DNA of 64,000 bases from an uncultured Desulfobacter sp. (GCF_963665355.1 NZ_OY762229.1:1612001-1676000); one strand, 5' to 3'; positions 33,543-42,481 are shown, counted from the stretch's first letter. Made by a program: numbers and translations. The notes: generated by a model from the letters alone, not told the origin.

Positions 33543-35249
33543 ATGGCAATTAAACGCAAACGCCTTGGTGAGATGCTGATAGAAGCCCAAATACTTGAAA
33601 AGGCCCAGCTTGAAACTGCGCTGATTGGTGCCAGAAAAAGCGGGAAGCGGCTTGGGCAATATCTTATCCGGGAGGGAATTGTCAACGAGAAAGACATTGT
33701 AGAGCTGATCTCTTCCCAGATGCAGATCAAGCGTTACGATCCCAATGATTATTCGATTACCACAGCGCTTGCCAATATTTTTGATGTGGATACTGCCCAG
33801 AAATATCACGCTGTGCCCATTCATAAAAAAGACGGTATATTGCTCATCGCCATGACAGACCCCCTTGATATCAACGCCTACGATCATATAGAGGTGTATA
33901 CGGATACCGAGGTGGAAGCGGTTATCTGCACGGAACAGGAATTCAGCGCTCTGATTGCTTCAGTGTACGGTACTTACGCAGGTGCCGACGGTGTTATGGA
34001 GCATATCCAGGAAATGCAGGAGATGGACGTCAAAGATGAAGTTGATGAACAATACCAGAAGAACATCTCCTCGCTTATGGACATGGCTGAAGAGGCACCG
34101 GTTGTCAGGCTTGTCAACTCCATTCTCACCCAGGCCGTCAAGGAAAGGGCGTCGGACGTTCATTTGGGACCTGAAAAAGATTATGTTGAGATCAGGTTCA
34201 GGGTGGACGGAAAACTGCACCATATTCCTGCGCCGCCCAGGAATATGTTTACATCTATTGTTTCCCGGTTAAAAATTCTTGCCAACCTGGATATTTCCGT
34301 GTCCAGAATTCCCCAGGACGGTCGTTTTACAGTGGTTGTGCAGGACAGAGAGATCAATATCCGTGTGTCCACAATACCCACGGTATACGGGGAAAATATG
34401 GTGCTTCGTCTCCTGGATACCAGCGCAGGCATTTACTCTCTGGACAAATTGGGTATGGATCCCAAGGACATTGCCCTTATCGAAAAAATGATTAAAATGC
34501 CCTATGGTCTCCTTCTTGCCACAGGACCAACCGGCTCAGGGAAAAGTACCTCGCTGTTTTCCATGCTGAAAATCATCAACACACCTGATGTCAATATCAT
34601 CACTTTGGAAGATCCGGTGGAATATCGTATGGAACATGTGCGCCAGGGGCAGCTCAACAGAAAAGCAGGCATGACCTTTGCCTCAGGCCTTCGTGCCATT
34701 TTGCGTCAGGATCCGGATGTGGTTATGATCGGGGAGATCCGTGATGGCGAAACCGCAGGGGTTGCTGTCCAGGCTGCACTGACAGGGCATATGGTGCTCA
34801 GTACGGTCCATACCAACGATGCTGCCGGCGCCATTACCCGTTTTGTGGACATGGGCATTGAGCCCTTCCTGGTCTCTTCGGTTATGCTGCTCACCCAGGC
34901 ACAGCGACTTATCCGAACGGTCTGCCCCCATTGTAAGGAATCGTATTCACCACCTGAGACCATCCGTAAATTCTGGGGCCTTGACCATGCCCAGGGAGTG
35001 GATTTTGTCCGGGGACGGGGGTGTATGCAGTGCAAGGATACCGGCTATCTTGGACGAACTGGTCTTTATGAAGTTCTTCACATCAATCAGGATGTTCAAA
35101 AAATGATACTTGCCGGTAAATCAGCCCAGGAAATCACTTTTCTCTGCCAGAAATCCGGTCATTTAAAAACTTTGAAACAGGATGCTGCCAACAAGGTGGC
35201 CAATGGAATAACCAGTCCTGAGGAGGCAGCTTCTGCTGTAATGGTGTAA
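33543..35249 (+). CDS. mshE: Pilus extension ATPase with N-terminal MshEN-like domain (MshE/PilB)
   Basis: A 568-residue GspE-family ATPase. The N-terminus holds the tandem motif of MshEN cyclic-di-GMP-binding domains: KRLGEMLIEAQIL then KRLGQYLIREGIV. The motor has Walker A GPTGSGKS, an Asp box (ITLEDPVEY), Walker B RQDPDVVMIGEIRD, a His box (STVHTNDA) and the zinc site CPHC/CMQC. It powers pilus assembly. The MshEN motif suggests control by c-di-GMP, fitting the HD-GYP and PilZ genes at the start of the window. ATG 33543 follows AGAGGA. Confidence 0.92.
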   Translation: MAIKRKRLGEMLIEAQILEKAQLETALIGARKSGKRLGQYLIREGIVNEKDIVELISSQMQIKRYDPNDYSITTALANIFDVDTAQKYHAVPIHKKDGILLIAMTDPLDINAYDHIEVYTDTEVEAVICTEQEFSALIASVYGTYAGADGVMEHIQEMQEMDVKDEVDEQYQKNISSLMDMAEEAPVVRLVNSILTQAVKERASDVHLGPEKDYVEIRFRVDGKLHHIPAPPRNMFTSIVSRLKILANLDISVSRIPQDGRFTVVVQDREINIRVSTIPTVYGENMVLRLLDTSAGIYSLDKLGMDPKDIALIEKMIKMPYGLLLATGPTGSGKSTSLFSMLKIINTPDVNIITLEDPVEYRMEHVRQGQLNRKAGMTFASGLRAILRQDPDVVMIGEIRDGETAGVAVQAALTGHMVLSTVHTNDAAGAITRFVDMGIEPFLVSSVMLLTQAQRLIRTVCPHCKESYSPPETIRKFWGLDHAQGVDFVRGRGCMQCKDTGYLGRTGLYEVLHINQDVQKMILAGKSAQEITFLCQKSGHLKTLKQDAANKVANGITSPEEAASAVMV

Positions 35250-35252
35250 TCC

Positions 35253-36473
35253 ATGAGTACATTCACCTACACCGCCATTAATGAAACCGGTTCAGTCGTC
35301 AAAGGGGAGATTGAAGCCTCGTCCCAGGATAGCGCTGTTGACAAGATTGCCCTGAAAGGTTTAATTCCCGAAAAAGTAAAGGAAAAAACAGGCGGTGGGT
35401 CAGGTTTCTTCTCTTCCCTTGAGGACCGTCTTACAACAATAAAGGCCAGGGATCTTGTCTTATTTACAAAGCAATTCAAGACACTTATCCACGCCGGTGT
35501 GCCCATGATGGATGTCCTGACCACCATGGAGATCCAAACGGAAAATAAGCGGCTGAAAAAAGTTGTTTCACAGATTCGAGTTGATATCCGGGAAGGAGGG
35601 AACCTTTTTTCGTCTTTTGCCAAACATCCGGATGTTTTTTCACAGCTTTACTGCAACATGTTACATGCCGGAGAAACTTCCGGTGCATTACCGGATGTTC
35701 TTGAACGGTTGATTTATATCATTGATCACGAAGACAAACTAAAATCTGATATCAAATCAGCCATGCGGTACCCGATGATGGTAACGAGTTTTCTTGGCGT
35801 TGCTTTTCTCGTTCTTCTTAATTTTGTTATCCCCAAATTTGTGAAAGTGTTTGAGTCTGCAAAACTCGAACTGCCGTTACCGACACAAATCTGCATAATC
35901 ATGCATAAAGCTATGCATGATTATTGGCTTATCGGAATTATTGCTGGTGGAGCAATACTGGCTGCTGTATACTATATTTTTTTTAAAACGCCTCCGGGAA
36001 TACTGCTTAGAGATCAGTTCCTATTAAAAGTGCCCATTGTCGGACCCGTGGTCTCCAAGGCTGCCATGTCCAGGTTTGCTTCTATTTTTGCAATACTGCA
36101 GACCTCTGGTATTACTGTTCTTGAATCCATTGATGTCCTGACAAAAACCATCAATAATGCCGCCATTACCAAAGAATTTATAAAAATAAAAGAAATGCTG
36201 ACAGCAGGCCGGGGCATTTCCCAACCTTTGAAATCATCCAAATATTTTCCACCCATGGTTATCAATATGGTGGCCATCGGAGAGGAAACCGGTAACCTGG
36301 ATGATATGCTGACAGAAATTTCACATCATTACGATGCAGAAGTTGAATATAGTACAAAAGCGATGTCTGAAGCCATAGGACCCATCCTCGTCGTAGGTCT
36401 GGCTGCTGTTGTTGGTTTTTTTGCACTGGCTATATTTTTACCCATGTGGGATTTGACCAAGATGGTAAAATAA
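35253..36473 (+). CDS. mshG: Inner-membrane platform protein of the pilus (MshG/PilC/GspF)
   Basis: A 406-residue GspF-family protein with two GspF repeats (about 68-190 and 270-395; FTKQFKTLIHAGVPMMDVL and a matching second copy SRFASIFAILQTSGITVLES) and three membrane helices (about 170-195, 222-245, 375-398). It anchors the ATPase and prepilin in the inner membrane. Three bases after the mshE stop. Confidence 0.92.
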   Translation: MSTFTYTAINETGSVVKGEIEASSQDSAVDKIALKGLIPEKVKEKTGGGSGFFSSLEDRLTTIKARDLVLFTKQFKTLIHAGVPMMDVLTTMEIQTENKRLKKVVSQIRVDIREGGNLFSSFAKHPDVFSQLYCNMLHAGETSGALPDVLERLIYIIDHEDKLKSDIKSAMRYPMMVTSFLGVAFLVLLNFVIPKFVKVFESAKLELPLPTQICIIMHKAMHDYWLIGIIAGGAILAAVYYIFFKTPPGILLRDQFLLKVPIVGPVVSKAAMSRFASIFAILQTSGITVLESIDVLTKTINNAAITKEFIKIKEMLTAGRGISQPLKSSKYFPPMVINMVAIGEETGNLDDMLTEISHHYDAEVEYSTKAMSEAIGPILVVGLAAVVGFFALAIFLPMWDLTKMVK

Positions 36474-36479
36474 GTTCCA

Positions 36480-36511
36480 TATCCCAATCGGGATACTTTT
36501 TATTTTTTTTT
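36480..36511 (+). terminator. Hairpin plus T run between mshG and the prepilin gene
   Basis: TATCCC/GGGATA with a 4-base loop is followed by CTTTTTATTTTTTTT, a good intrinsic-terminator shape, yet the prepilin Shine-Dalgarno (AAGGAGG) comes only 10 bases later with no room for a promoter. It may partly stop transcription, or serve as a 5' end after mRNA processing that protects the pilin message. Confidence 0.6.
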
Positions 36512-36530
36512 ACTAACTAAGGAGGGAATC

Positions 36531-36902
36531 ATGAAGAACGTTCTTAAAAATGAACAAGGTTTTACTTTAATTGAAATCATTGCGGTTCTGGTTATTCTCG
36601 GTGTTCTGGCTGCTGTTGCAGTACCTAAATACCTTGACCTGATGGATGACGCTAAGAAAAAAGCAGTAGAGGGTGCCCTTGCTGCCGGTGCAAGTAATGT
36701 CAGCATGCAATTTGGTGGGCAATTATTGGCCACAGGCAGTGAAGGTACCGCATTAACAAACGCCATATCAGAGTGTAATACCAACCTTAAATCTCTTGGA
36801 GACTTTAATGCATCATATAAAGTAAGTAACACCAGTTGGTATACGGTTACTGTATCAGACGCTGATGGTAATACAGAGTCTAAAAATTTTATGGCTTATT
36901 AA
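36531..36902 (+). CDS. Type IV prepilin (MSHA-type pilin)
   Basis: A 123-residue prepilin. Short leader ending KNEQG, cleavage before FTLIEIIAVLVIL (type III N-methylation signal with Glu at +5), then an alpha-1 helix and a small globular domain with one Cys only (SECNTN), so no disulfide loop typical of PilA. A prepilin peptidase is not in the window. As the only pilin in the operon it is likely the major subunit, and the sugar-transfer cassette that follows makes it a candidate for glycosylation (Ser/Thr-rich tail). Confidence 0.9.
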   Translation: MKNVLKNEQGFTLIEIIAVLVILGVLAAVAVPKYLDLMDDAKKKAVEGALAAGASNVSMQFGGQLLATGSEGTALTNAISECNTNLKSLGDFNASYKVSNTSWYTVTVSDADGNTESKNFMAY

Positions 36903-36968
36903 CAACGAGATGATAATTTAAAATATTGCAGCTTTTTGCATATTATAACAATTGTATGTTACGAAAAC

Positions 36969-36999
36969 GGGGGATTGTCTTGGATAGTCCCCATTTTGT
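36969..36999 (+). terminator. Weak terminator after the prepilin gene
   Basis: GGGGATT pairs with AGTCCCC (one wobble pair) and is followed by ATTTTGT. It lies 67 bp after the pilin stop and probably ends the pilus operon. Confidence 0.5.
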
Positions 37000-37007
37000 A
37001 TTAGGGA

Positions 37008-37058
37008 CTCGGAAAAAATAAATGCCACAAGCAAGATGGAGGATTTATTTTTTCCGAG
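37008..37058. repeat. 16-bp perfect inverted repeat
   Basis: CTCGGAAAAAATAAAT (37008-37023) and its exact complement (37043-37058) are separated by 19 bases; two more G/C pairs extend the stem across a one-base bulge. It sits between the pilus operon and the AT-rich sugar cassette and could be a second terminator or a palindromic repeat marking a junction. Confidence 0.55.
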
Positions 37059-37146
37059 CCTTTTAAAGCATAATGTATCAATCCATGTGTTCTAACGTGC
37101 TGTAATAAAATAAAATCAACATATTCCGATTTTCTATCCGGGCCTG

Positions 37147-39258
37147 ATGAATAGATTTATATTTAACTGGAATACAGTCCTTTCTAATAAATTTTTCAGA
37201 CTTACTTTGTTGTTAGCTGCATTGTTATGGTTAATTCTGAAATCTCCTTTAATTTTTATTCCGTTACTTGAAAGGCTCAAACAATCCGGTTTTACTGAAA
37301 ACCCATTGGATATATATTATTTCTGGATTGAATTTGCGGTCTGGATTTTATGTTTCATTCCAGGCTTTGCCTTCATTTTTTCATCGGTAGATTTTAAAAC
37401 ATATTTATCCAGATATCGCGTTTCCCTTTTAGTGGTTATGAATTTTTTTTATGCGTTGTTCAGATCGTTTAAGACCCTGGATGTGACAGATACTGGTTTT
37501 CATTTTACCAAAGCCTGGGGACTATTCCACGGCAGTGTATCTGAAAATATCGACTTTCTGGTGGGGACCAATTTTTTCAACGGGTTGTGGCTGTCTGCGG
37601 CCGGTGCCCCGAGTGTCTTGTGGGCAAGACTGGGCTATGTGCTGGTGGTCACGGGAATTTCACTTATTTCATTCAGGATCTACTCTCTATATTTTCATGG
37701 CCTTATTGCCTGGCTGATTTTTGTTATACTTTCCATTTTTTTTATTCATTACAATTATTACCTTTCGATAAATTACGACAATCTGCCGGTATTATCTGCA
37801 TTGGCCGGTATCTGGCTGCTTCTTGGCAATAGGAAAAGCAGTTTTGTTTATCTTTTTTCCGGAATATTTTTGTGTCTGACAGTATGGCTTAAGTTCAATT
37901 TTATCCTGATATTAACACTGCCTTTTGTATATGCGTGGGTATTATATGAAAAGAAACAGGCATGGGCACAGCCTTTTTTGTTTTTATGCGGGGGATATTG
38001 GGTCTGTTTTGCCTTGGGAACCCTTCTGCTGTATAGCAGTGGAAATCTGTCTACATATATCAACTACCTTGATGAAAACTTTATTCATAGAGAAACCCCA
38101 ACTTCCATTCCAGGCATTGATTATCTTTCTCTCGCCAAACAGGGAACATTATCGGACAGTCTATCATCAACGGAGTCCAATGACCCTTTCTATTATTTGG
38201 ACTCCAGTCAAAAAAGCACATCGGAAAGAATGGATTCACTGTACTCGGCTGCCGGCAGGGATTCTCATGGACTTTTAAATTTGTTCAGAGGGTATTTCCA
38301 TTCCAGCTGGGTTGTATTGCAGAAAAGTGCTGTCTTAAGTGTGCTTATACTCATTTTATTGCTGATGCTTGGGGAATCGATATCGGTAAAACAGATGATA
38401 GTCAACATGATTTGTGCGTTCAGTATACACTATGCAATTTTTTTAGGATTTGACGGTCCGTATTTCATTTACATGACAGTACTGATTATGCCTGGATATT
38501 TTTTTTATATTTATTCGTTACGTTATGCAGGCAACCTTGTAGTTCCCTCTGTGTTAATCCTTTTGGTTACGTTATTCAGTTTCCCCGGTTCTGATCTCTC
38601 CTTTAATGTAATATACCGCTCTGGTGCAGGACTGTTGTTCTTTGCCTTCCCCCTGGCGTTCATGCTTGGAAAAAAAATTTACATTGGCCGGCAGGGTTTG
38701 AATATGACCCACTATGTTATAATAGTCGTGGTTATGATCATGTTCAGTATTGTCCATCCTTGGGGGTATAATGCGTCGCACAGGGATCTTGGTGATCGAT
38801 CTGTGCTTGTTGAAATGTTCAGGTCTCCCCAGCTTTTCGGTATTCATACCTTTCCCCAGCGGGTTAAGGTCATTGATGAAGCCCTTGAATTCTTCAACCA
38901 TGAAACATACCCGAGAAACAATACACCGGCGCTGTTTTTAAGCTGGATTCCCATGATGTATTATTTGACCCAGACCAATTGCATAATGAACAATCCCTGG
39001 CACGGATGTGTCTTGTTCGATGCATTCAAAAAGGAATTTGACAAGGCTGCAAAGACGAAACCACCGGTATATATAACATTTTCAAAAATCATGACAAGAA
39101 ATACCGGATGGCCGTTATATGATAAAGAATACCGGAAACAAGATAAAGCATGGATACCGGATTTAAAGAAGTTTGACTACATCCGCTACTGGATGAAGGA
39201 TAAAAATTATTCAAAGGTGTTTGAGAATGATATGTTTGAAGTGTATAAACAAGACTGA
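37147..39258 (+). CDS. Polytopic membrane protein, probable GT-C-type glycosyltransferase
   Basis: A 703-residue protein with about 12 predicted membrane helices in the first 540 residues and a soluble C-terminal domain of about 150 residues. An acidic first-loop motif (KTLDVTDTGFHF, residues about 112-123) is where GT-C enzymes such as ArnT or PMT keep their catalytic acids. I do not recognise the exact family. Next to a polyprenyl-phosphate sugar transferase and a flippase subunit it could hand the sugar to its final acceptor on the outer face of the inner membrane (inference). Base composition is much more AT-rich than the surroundings. Confidence 0.68.
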   Translation: MNRFIFNWNTVLSNKFFRLTLLLAALLWLILKSPLIFIPLLERLKQSGFTENPLDIYYFWIEFAVWILCFIPGFAFIFSSVDFKTYLSRYRVSLLVVMNFFYALFRSFKTLDVTDTGFHFTKAWGLFHGSVSENIDFLVGTNFFNGLWLSAAGAPSVLWARLGYVLVVTGISLISFRIYSLYFHGLIAWLIFVILSIFFIHYNYYLSINYDNLPVLSALAGIWLLLGNRKSSFVYLFSGIFLCLTVWLKFNFILILTLPFVYAWVLYEKKQAWAQPFLFLCGGYWVCFALGTLLLYSSGNLSTYINYLDENFIHRETPTSIPGIDYLSLAKQGTLSDSLSSTESNDPFYYLDSSQKSTSERMDSLYSAAGRDSHGLLNLFRGYFHSSWVVLQKSAVLSVLILILLLMLGESISVKQMIVNMICAFSIHYAIFLGFDGPYFIYMTVLIMPGYFFYIYSLRYAGNLVVPSVLILLVTLFSFPGSDLSFNVIYRSGAGLLFFAFPLAFMLGKKIYIGRQGLNMTHYVIIVVVMIMFSIVHPWGYNASHRDLGDRSVLVEMFRSPQLFGIHTFPQRVKVIDEALEFFNHETYPRNNTPALFLSWIPMMYYLTQTNCIMNNPWHGCVLFDAFKKEFDKAAKTKPPVYITFSKIMTRNTGWPLYDKEYRKQDKAWIPDLKKFDYIRYWMKDKNYSKVFENDMFEVYKQD

Positions 39259-39280
39259 AATACCTAATGTAGAAATTAAA

Positions 39281-40228
39281 ATGAATTATATGCCAGAAAA
39301 AGTTCACATCTCAATTGTATCGCCAGTATATAGATCAGAAAATATAGTTCCGGAACTGGTAAAACAAATAAAAAATACGGTTTTGAATATTACTGATGAC
39401 TATGAAATAATTCTTGTAAATGATGGTTCTCTTGATAATTCCTGGCAGAAAATAACAGAAGAGTGTCAAAAAGATAAACGGGTAAAAGGTTTAAATTTAA
39501 GCCGGAATTTCGGACAGCATTATGCCATTACTGCCGGATTAAATTATGCATCAGGTGAGTGGATTGTTGTAATGGACTGTGATCTGCAGGATAGACCTGA
39601 TGAAATTTTTAATTTATATCAAAAAGCACAGGAAGGGTATGACAGTGTTTTTGCTCAACGAACAGTCCGTATGGATTCCGTTATCAATAAGATTGTTTCA
39701 AAAATATTTTATCTTTTTTTCAGCTATCTAACAGACACAAAACAGGATGCAAGTATAGCAAATTTTGGGATTTATAATAAAAAAGTAATTCAAGCCATAT
39801 TGTCCATGAAAGATCAAATTCGATTTTTTCCGACCATGGTTCAATGGGTTGGTTTTAAAAAATATTATCTTCCCGTTAAACATTCCAAACGTTTTGAAGG
39901 AGAATCTACATATGATTTTAAACGGTTACTCCAGCTTGCAATGAATTCTGTCCTGGCATTTTCAGATAAACCATTACGATTGACGGTGAAACTTGGGTTT
40001 TTTATTACAACGCTCTCATTGGTTACGATTATTGTGTATTTTTTTATGTATTTAACCGGATCAATTAAAGTTCTTGGCTTTACCAGTTTAATTCTTTCTT
40101 TTTGGTTCTTATCAGGTGTTATCATTTTTATACTTGGTTTTCTTGGATTGTATATTGGAAAGATTTTTGAAAAGGTTAAAGAACGTCCCTCTTTTATCGT
40201 AAATGAAATTCTTAATATTGAAGAATGA
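39281..40228 (+). CDS. GT2 polyprenyl-phosphate glycosyltransferase (DPM1/ArnC/GtrB-like)
   Basis: A 315-residue enzyme. The GT-A domain shows SIVSPVYRSE, ILVNDGSLD (DxD-type), MDCDLQDRPDE and a C-terminal pair of membrane helices (about 235-258, 268-292), the layout of GtrB/ArnC that load a nucleotide sugar onto undecaprenyl phosphate. The start is ATG 39281; the upstream part of the open frame overlaps the previous gene. It is strongly AT-rich. Its stop overlaps the next start by four bases. Confidence 0.87.
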   Translation: MNYMPEKVHISIVSPVYRSENIVPELVKQIKNTVLNITDDYEIILVNDGSLDNSWQKITEECQKDKRVKGLNLSRNFGQHYAITAGLNYASGEWIVVMDCDLQDRPDEIFNLYQKAQEGYDSVFAQRTVRMDSVINKIVSKIFYLFFSYLTDTKQDASIANFGIYNKKVIQAILSMKDQIRFFPTMVQWVGFKKYYLPVKHSKRFEGESTYDFKRLLQLAMNSVLAFSDKPLRLTVKLGFFITTLSLVTIIVYFFMYLTGSIKVLGFTSLILSFWFLSGVIIFILGFLGLYIGKIFEKVKERPSFIVNEILNIEE

Positions 40229-40938
40229 ATTTAGAACATCTTCAATGGGATAGTCAGTTTTTTGGTTTGAAAATTGGAAAAATTGTCTGTAATCGTGAAA
40301 ATTACAATGATAAATTAAATCAGCTCGTTAGCTCAGCAAGAAATGAAAACTATTCGCTTTTGTATGTTTTTTCATCAGAACATATTTTCTTGAGTGAGAA
40401 ACACGTTATTAAAAACAATGCATTGCTGGTTGACAGAAAAATAGCCTACCAACTGAATTTGAATAGCAAAATAATAAGAATTGATGATTGCATCCTTGAT
40501 TACAATACAAAAAAATTATCAAAAGACTTATTGGATTTAACGTATATAAGTGGGCAGTATTCTCGGTTTTTATTAGATAAAAAAATGCCTGAGAATGCAT
40601 TTGAAAATTTATATAAAGCCTGGATAGAAAAATCGCTGTCAAAAGAAATTGCCGATAAAGTTTTTGTTGCCCAACGTAATTGTAAAATTATAGGTTTTGT
40701 TACATTAAAGATAAAAGACGAGAAAGGTGAGGTTGGTTTAATAGCCGTTTCAGAACAGGCACAAGGGCAAAAAATTGGTTCAAAATTAATCGATGCTTGT
40801 GTTTTATATTTACAACAAAAATCAATATATGAAATAGTTGTTTCAACCCAATTGGCTAATACTCAAGCATGCCGATTCTATATATCTTATGGATTCAAAA
40901 AAGAATTGATAACAAATACATACCATTTTTGGTTATAG
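40225..40938 (+). CDS. wecD: WecD/RffC-like sugar N-acetyltransferase (GNAT)
   Basis: A 237-residue GNAT protein. The N-terminal WDSQFFGLKIGK matches the WecD/RffC family start, and the acetyl-CoA site is VGLIAVSEQAQGQKIGSKL. RffC acetylates dTDP-4-amino-4,6-dideoxygalactose to dTDP-Fuc4NAc. The aminotransferase that makes that substrate (WecE) is two genes downstream, supporting the assignment. AT-rich like its neighbours. Confidence 0.8.
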   Translation: MNLEHLQWDSQFFGLKIGKIVCNRENYNDKLNQLVSSARNENYSLLYVFSSEHIFLSEKHVIKNNALLVDRKIAYQLNLNSKIIRIDDCILDYNTKKLSKDLLDLTYISGQYSRFLLDKKMPENAFENLYKAWIEKSLSKEIADKVFVAQRNCKIIGFVTLKIKDEKGEVGLIAVSEQAQGQKIGSKLIDACVLYLQQKSIYEIVVSTQLANTQACRFYISYGFKKELITNTYHFWL

Positions 40939-40943
40939 AACTA

Positions 40944-41306
40944 TTGGATTTTTTTTATATCATAGGAACTGTTGTTTTTACCGTCTATGGGCAATTAATC
41001 CTCAAATGGCGGATTGTTGACTACGGGGCGCTGCCTGTGCCGTTTATGGATAAAGTTATTTTTTTAATCAGACTGGTGGCTGACCCTTTTATCCTATCAG
41101 GTTTTTTATCTGCATTTATTGCCTCGTTATTCTGGATGGCGGCTATGACAAAATTTGACTTAAGTTTTGCTTATCCTTTTATGAGCGCGTCTTTTGTCTT
41201 TGTTTTTTTCTTCTCAATGTTTCTATTTGATGAACCCTTTTCTATCCATAAGGTGCTGGGCTTGTTTTTCATCGTACTTGGCATTGTTATAACAAGCAGA
41301 GCATGA
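40944..41306 (+). CDS. EamA/SMR-type small membrane protein, flippase-like (ArnE/F-like)
   Basis: A 120-residue protein with four predicted membrane helices (MDFFYIIGTVVFTVYGQLILKW start; later FWMAAMTKFDLSFAYPFMSASFV and KVLGLFFIVLGIVIT). This resembles ArnE/ArnF, which together flip undecaprenyl-phosphate-aminoarabinose. A TTG at 40944 is the chosen start, six bases after the wecD stop; the open frame reaches back inside wecD. Only one such subunit is encoded here, so it would act as a homodimer. Confidence 0.72.
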   Translation: MDFFYIIGTVVFTVYGQLILKWRIVDYGALPVPFMDKVIFLIRLVADPFILSGFLSAFIASLFWMAAMTKFDLSFAYPFMSASFVFVFFFSMFLFDEPFSIHKVLGLFFIVLGIVITSRA

Positions 41307-41335
41307 TTGAGCACAAGGCTGTGATTGGAGAAAAT

Positions 41336-42481
41336 ATGCAGACCGCAATTCCTTACAACAGGCCTTTTATTGCCGGCAAGGAGCTTTACAATATAGCCCA
41401 GGCTGTTATCAAACACTCCCATCTTGCCGGAGACGGTTATTTCACAAAGCAATGCCAGGCCTGGCTGCAGAATCGCTTGGGAAGTCCGGCGCTCCTGACC
41501 CATTCCTGTACAGCCGCCCTTGAGATGGCTGCAATCCTTGGGGATATTTCCCCCGGGGATGAAGTGATCATGCCCTCCTATACATTTGTTTCAACGGCCA
41601 ATGCCTTTGTGCTGCGGGGCGGTGTGCCTGTGTTTGTGGATATTCGGAAGGATACGCTCAATATTGATGAAACCTTAATTGAACCGGCAGTGACGGACAG
41701 AACAAAGGCCATTGTGCCGGTGCATTATGCGGGTGTGCCTTGTGCCATGGACGTGATTATGGACATTGCGCACAGGCATGGGCTCATGGTGATTGAAGAT
41801 GCGGCCCAGGCTCTGCTCTCCTCCGACAATGACCGATTTCTGGGTACCATCGGCGATATGGGGGCTTTAAGTTTCCATGAAACCAAAAATATTATCAGTG
41901 GTGAAGGCGGGGCGCTTTTGATTAACAATCCGCACCTGCTGGACCGGGCCTACATGATCTGGGAGAAAGGCACCAACAGGCGTCAGTTTTTTCAAGGCCT
42001 GGTGGATAAATATACCTGGGTGGATATCGGATCCTCTTTTCTGCCGTCTGATATGACAGCTGCATTTTTGTATGCCCAGCTTGAGCTGGCTGAAACCATT
42101 ATTCACAAAAGACGGCAGATCTGCGATCATTACCGGGAACGGCTGGCGCCCCTGGAAGAAAAAGGGCTTATTCGACTGGCCCACGGGGAATCCTCATCAG
42201 GCTCCAGCCACAACGGTCATATATTTTATATTATCACCGGTACCCTGGAAGAACGTTCTCAGTTAATAACCTGCCTTAAAAATGAAAATATCCATGCTGT
42301 ATTCCATTATATCCCTTTGCATTCCTCTCCTGCCGGAAAAAAGTTCGGCAGGGTTGCAGGAGATTTGAAATATACACAAAAATTAAGTGAAAGAGTCCTG
42401 CGACTGCCGCTGTACTATGAGATGACCCTGGATGATGTGGACAGGGTTACAGATCGTATCATTAATTTTTATACTGTCTGA
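41336..42481 (+). CDS. wecE: dTDP-4-amino-4,6-dideoxygalactose transaminase
   Basis: A 381-residue DegT/DnrJ/EryC1 aminotransferase with near-identity to WecE/RffA over long stretches: GDEVIMPSYTFVSTANAFVLRGG, NIDETLIEPA, PVHYAGVPC, SFHETKNI with the PLP Lys, WEKGTNRRQFF and VFHYIPLHSSPAG. It converts dTDP-4-keto-6-deoxyglucose to dTDP-Fuc4N. ATG 41336 has GGAG upstream and fits the family start; an ATG at 41303 overlaps the flippase stop and is possible. Its base composition is normal for the window, unlike the genes before it. Confidence 0.92.
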   Translation: MQTAIPYNRPFIAGKELYNIAQAVIKHSHLAGDGYFTKQCQAWLQNRLGSPALLTHSCTAALEMAAILGDISPGDEVIMPSYTFVSTANAFVLRGGVPVFVDIRKDTLNIDETLIEPAVTDRTKAIVPVHYAGVPCAMDVIMDIAHRHGLMVIEDAAQALLSSDNDRFLGTIGDMGALSFHETKNIISGEGGALLINNPHLLDRAYMIWEKGTNRRQFFQGLVDKYTWVDIGSSFLPSDMTAAFLYAQLELAETIIHKRRQICDHYRERLAPLEEKGLIRLAHGESSSGSSHNGHIFYIITGTLEERSQLITCLKNENIHAVFHYIPLHSSPAGKKFGRVAGDLKYTQKLSERVLRLPLYYEMTLDDVDRVTDRIINFYTV

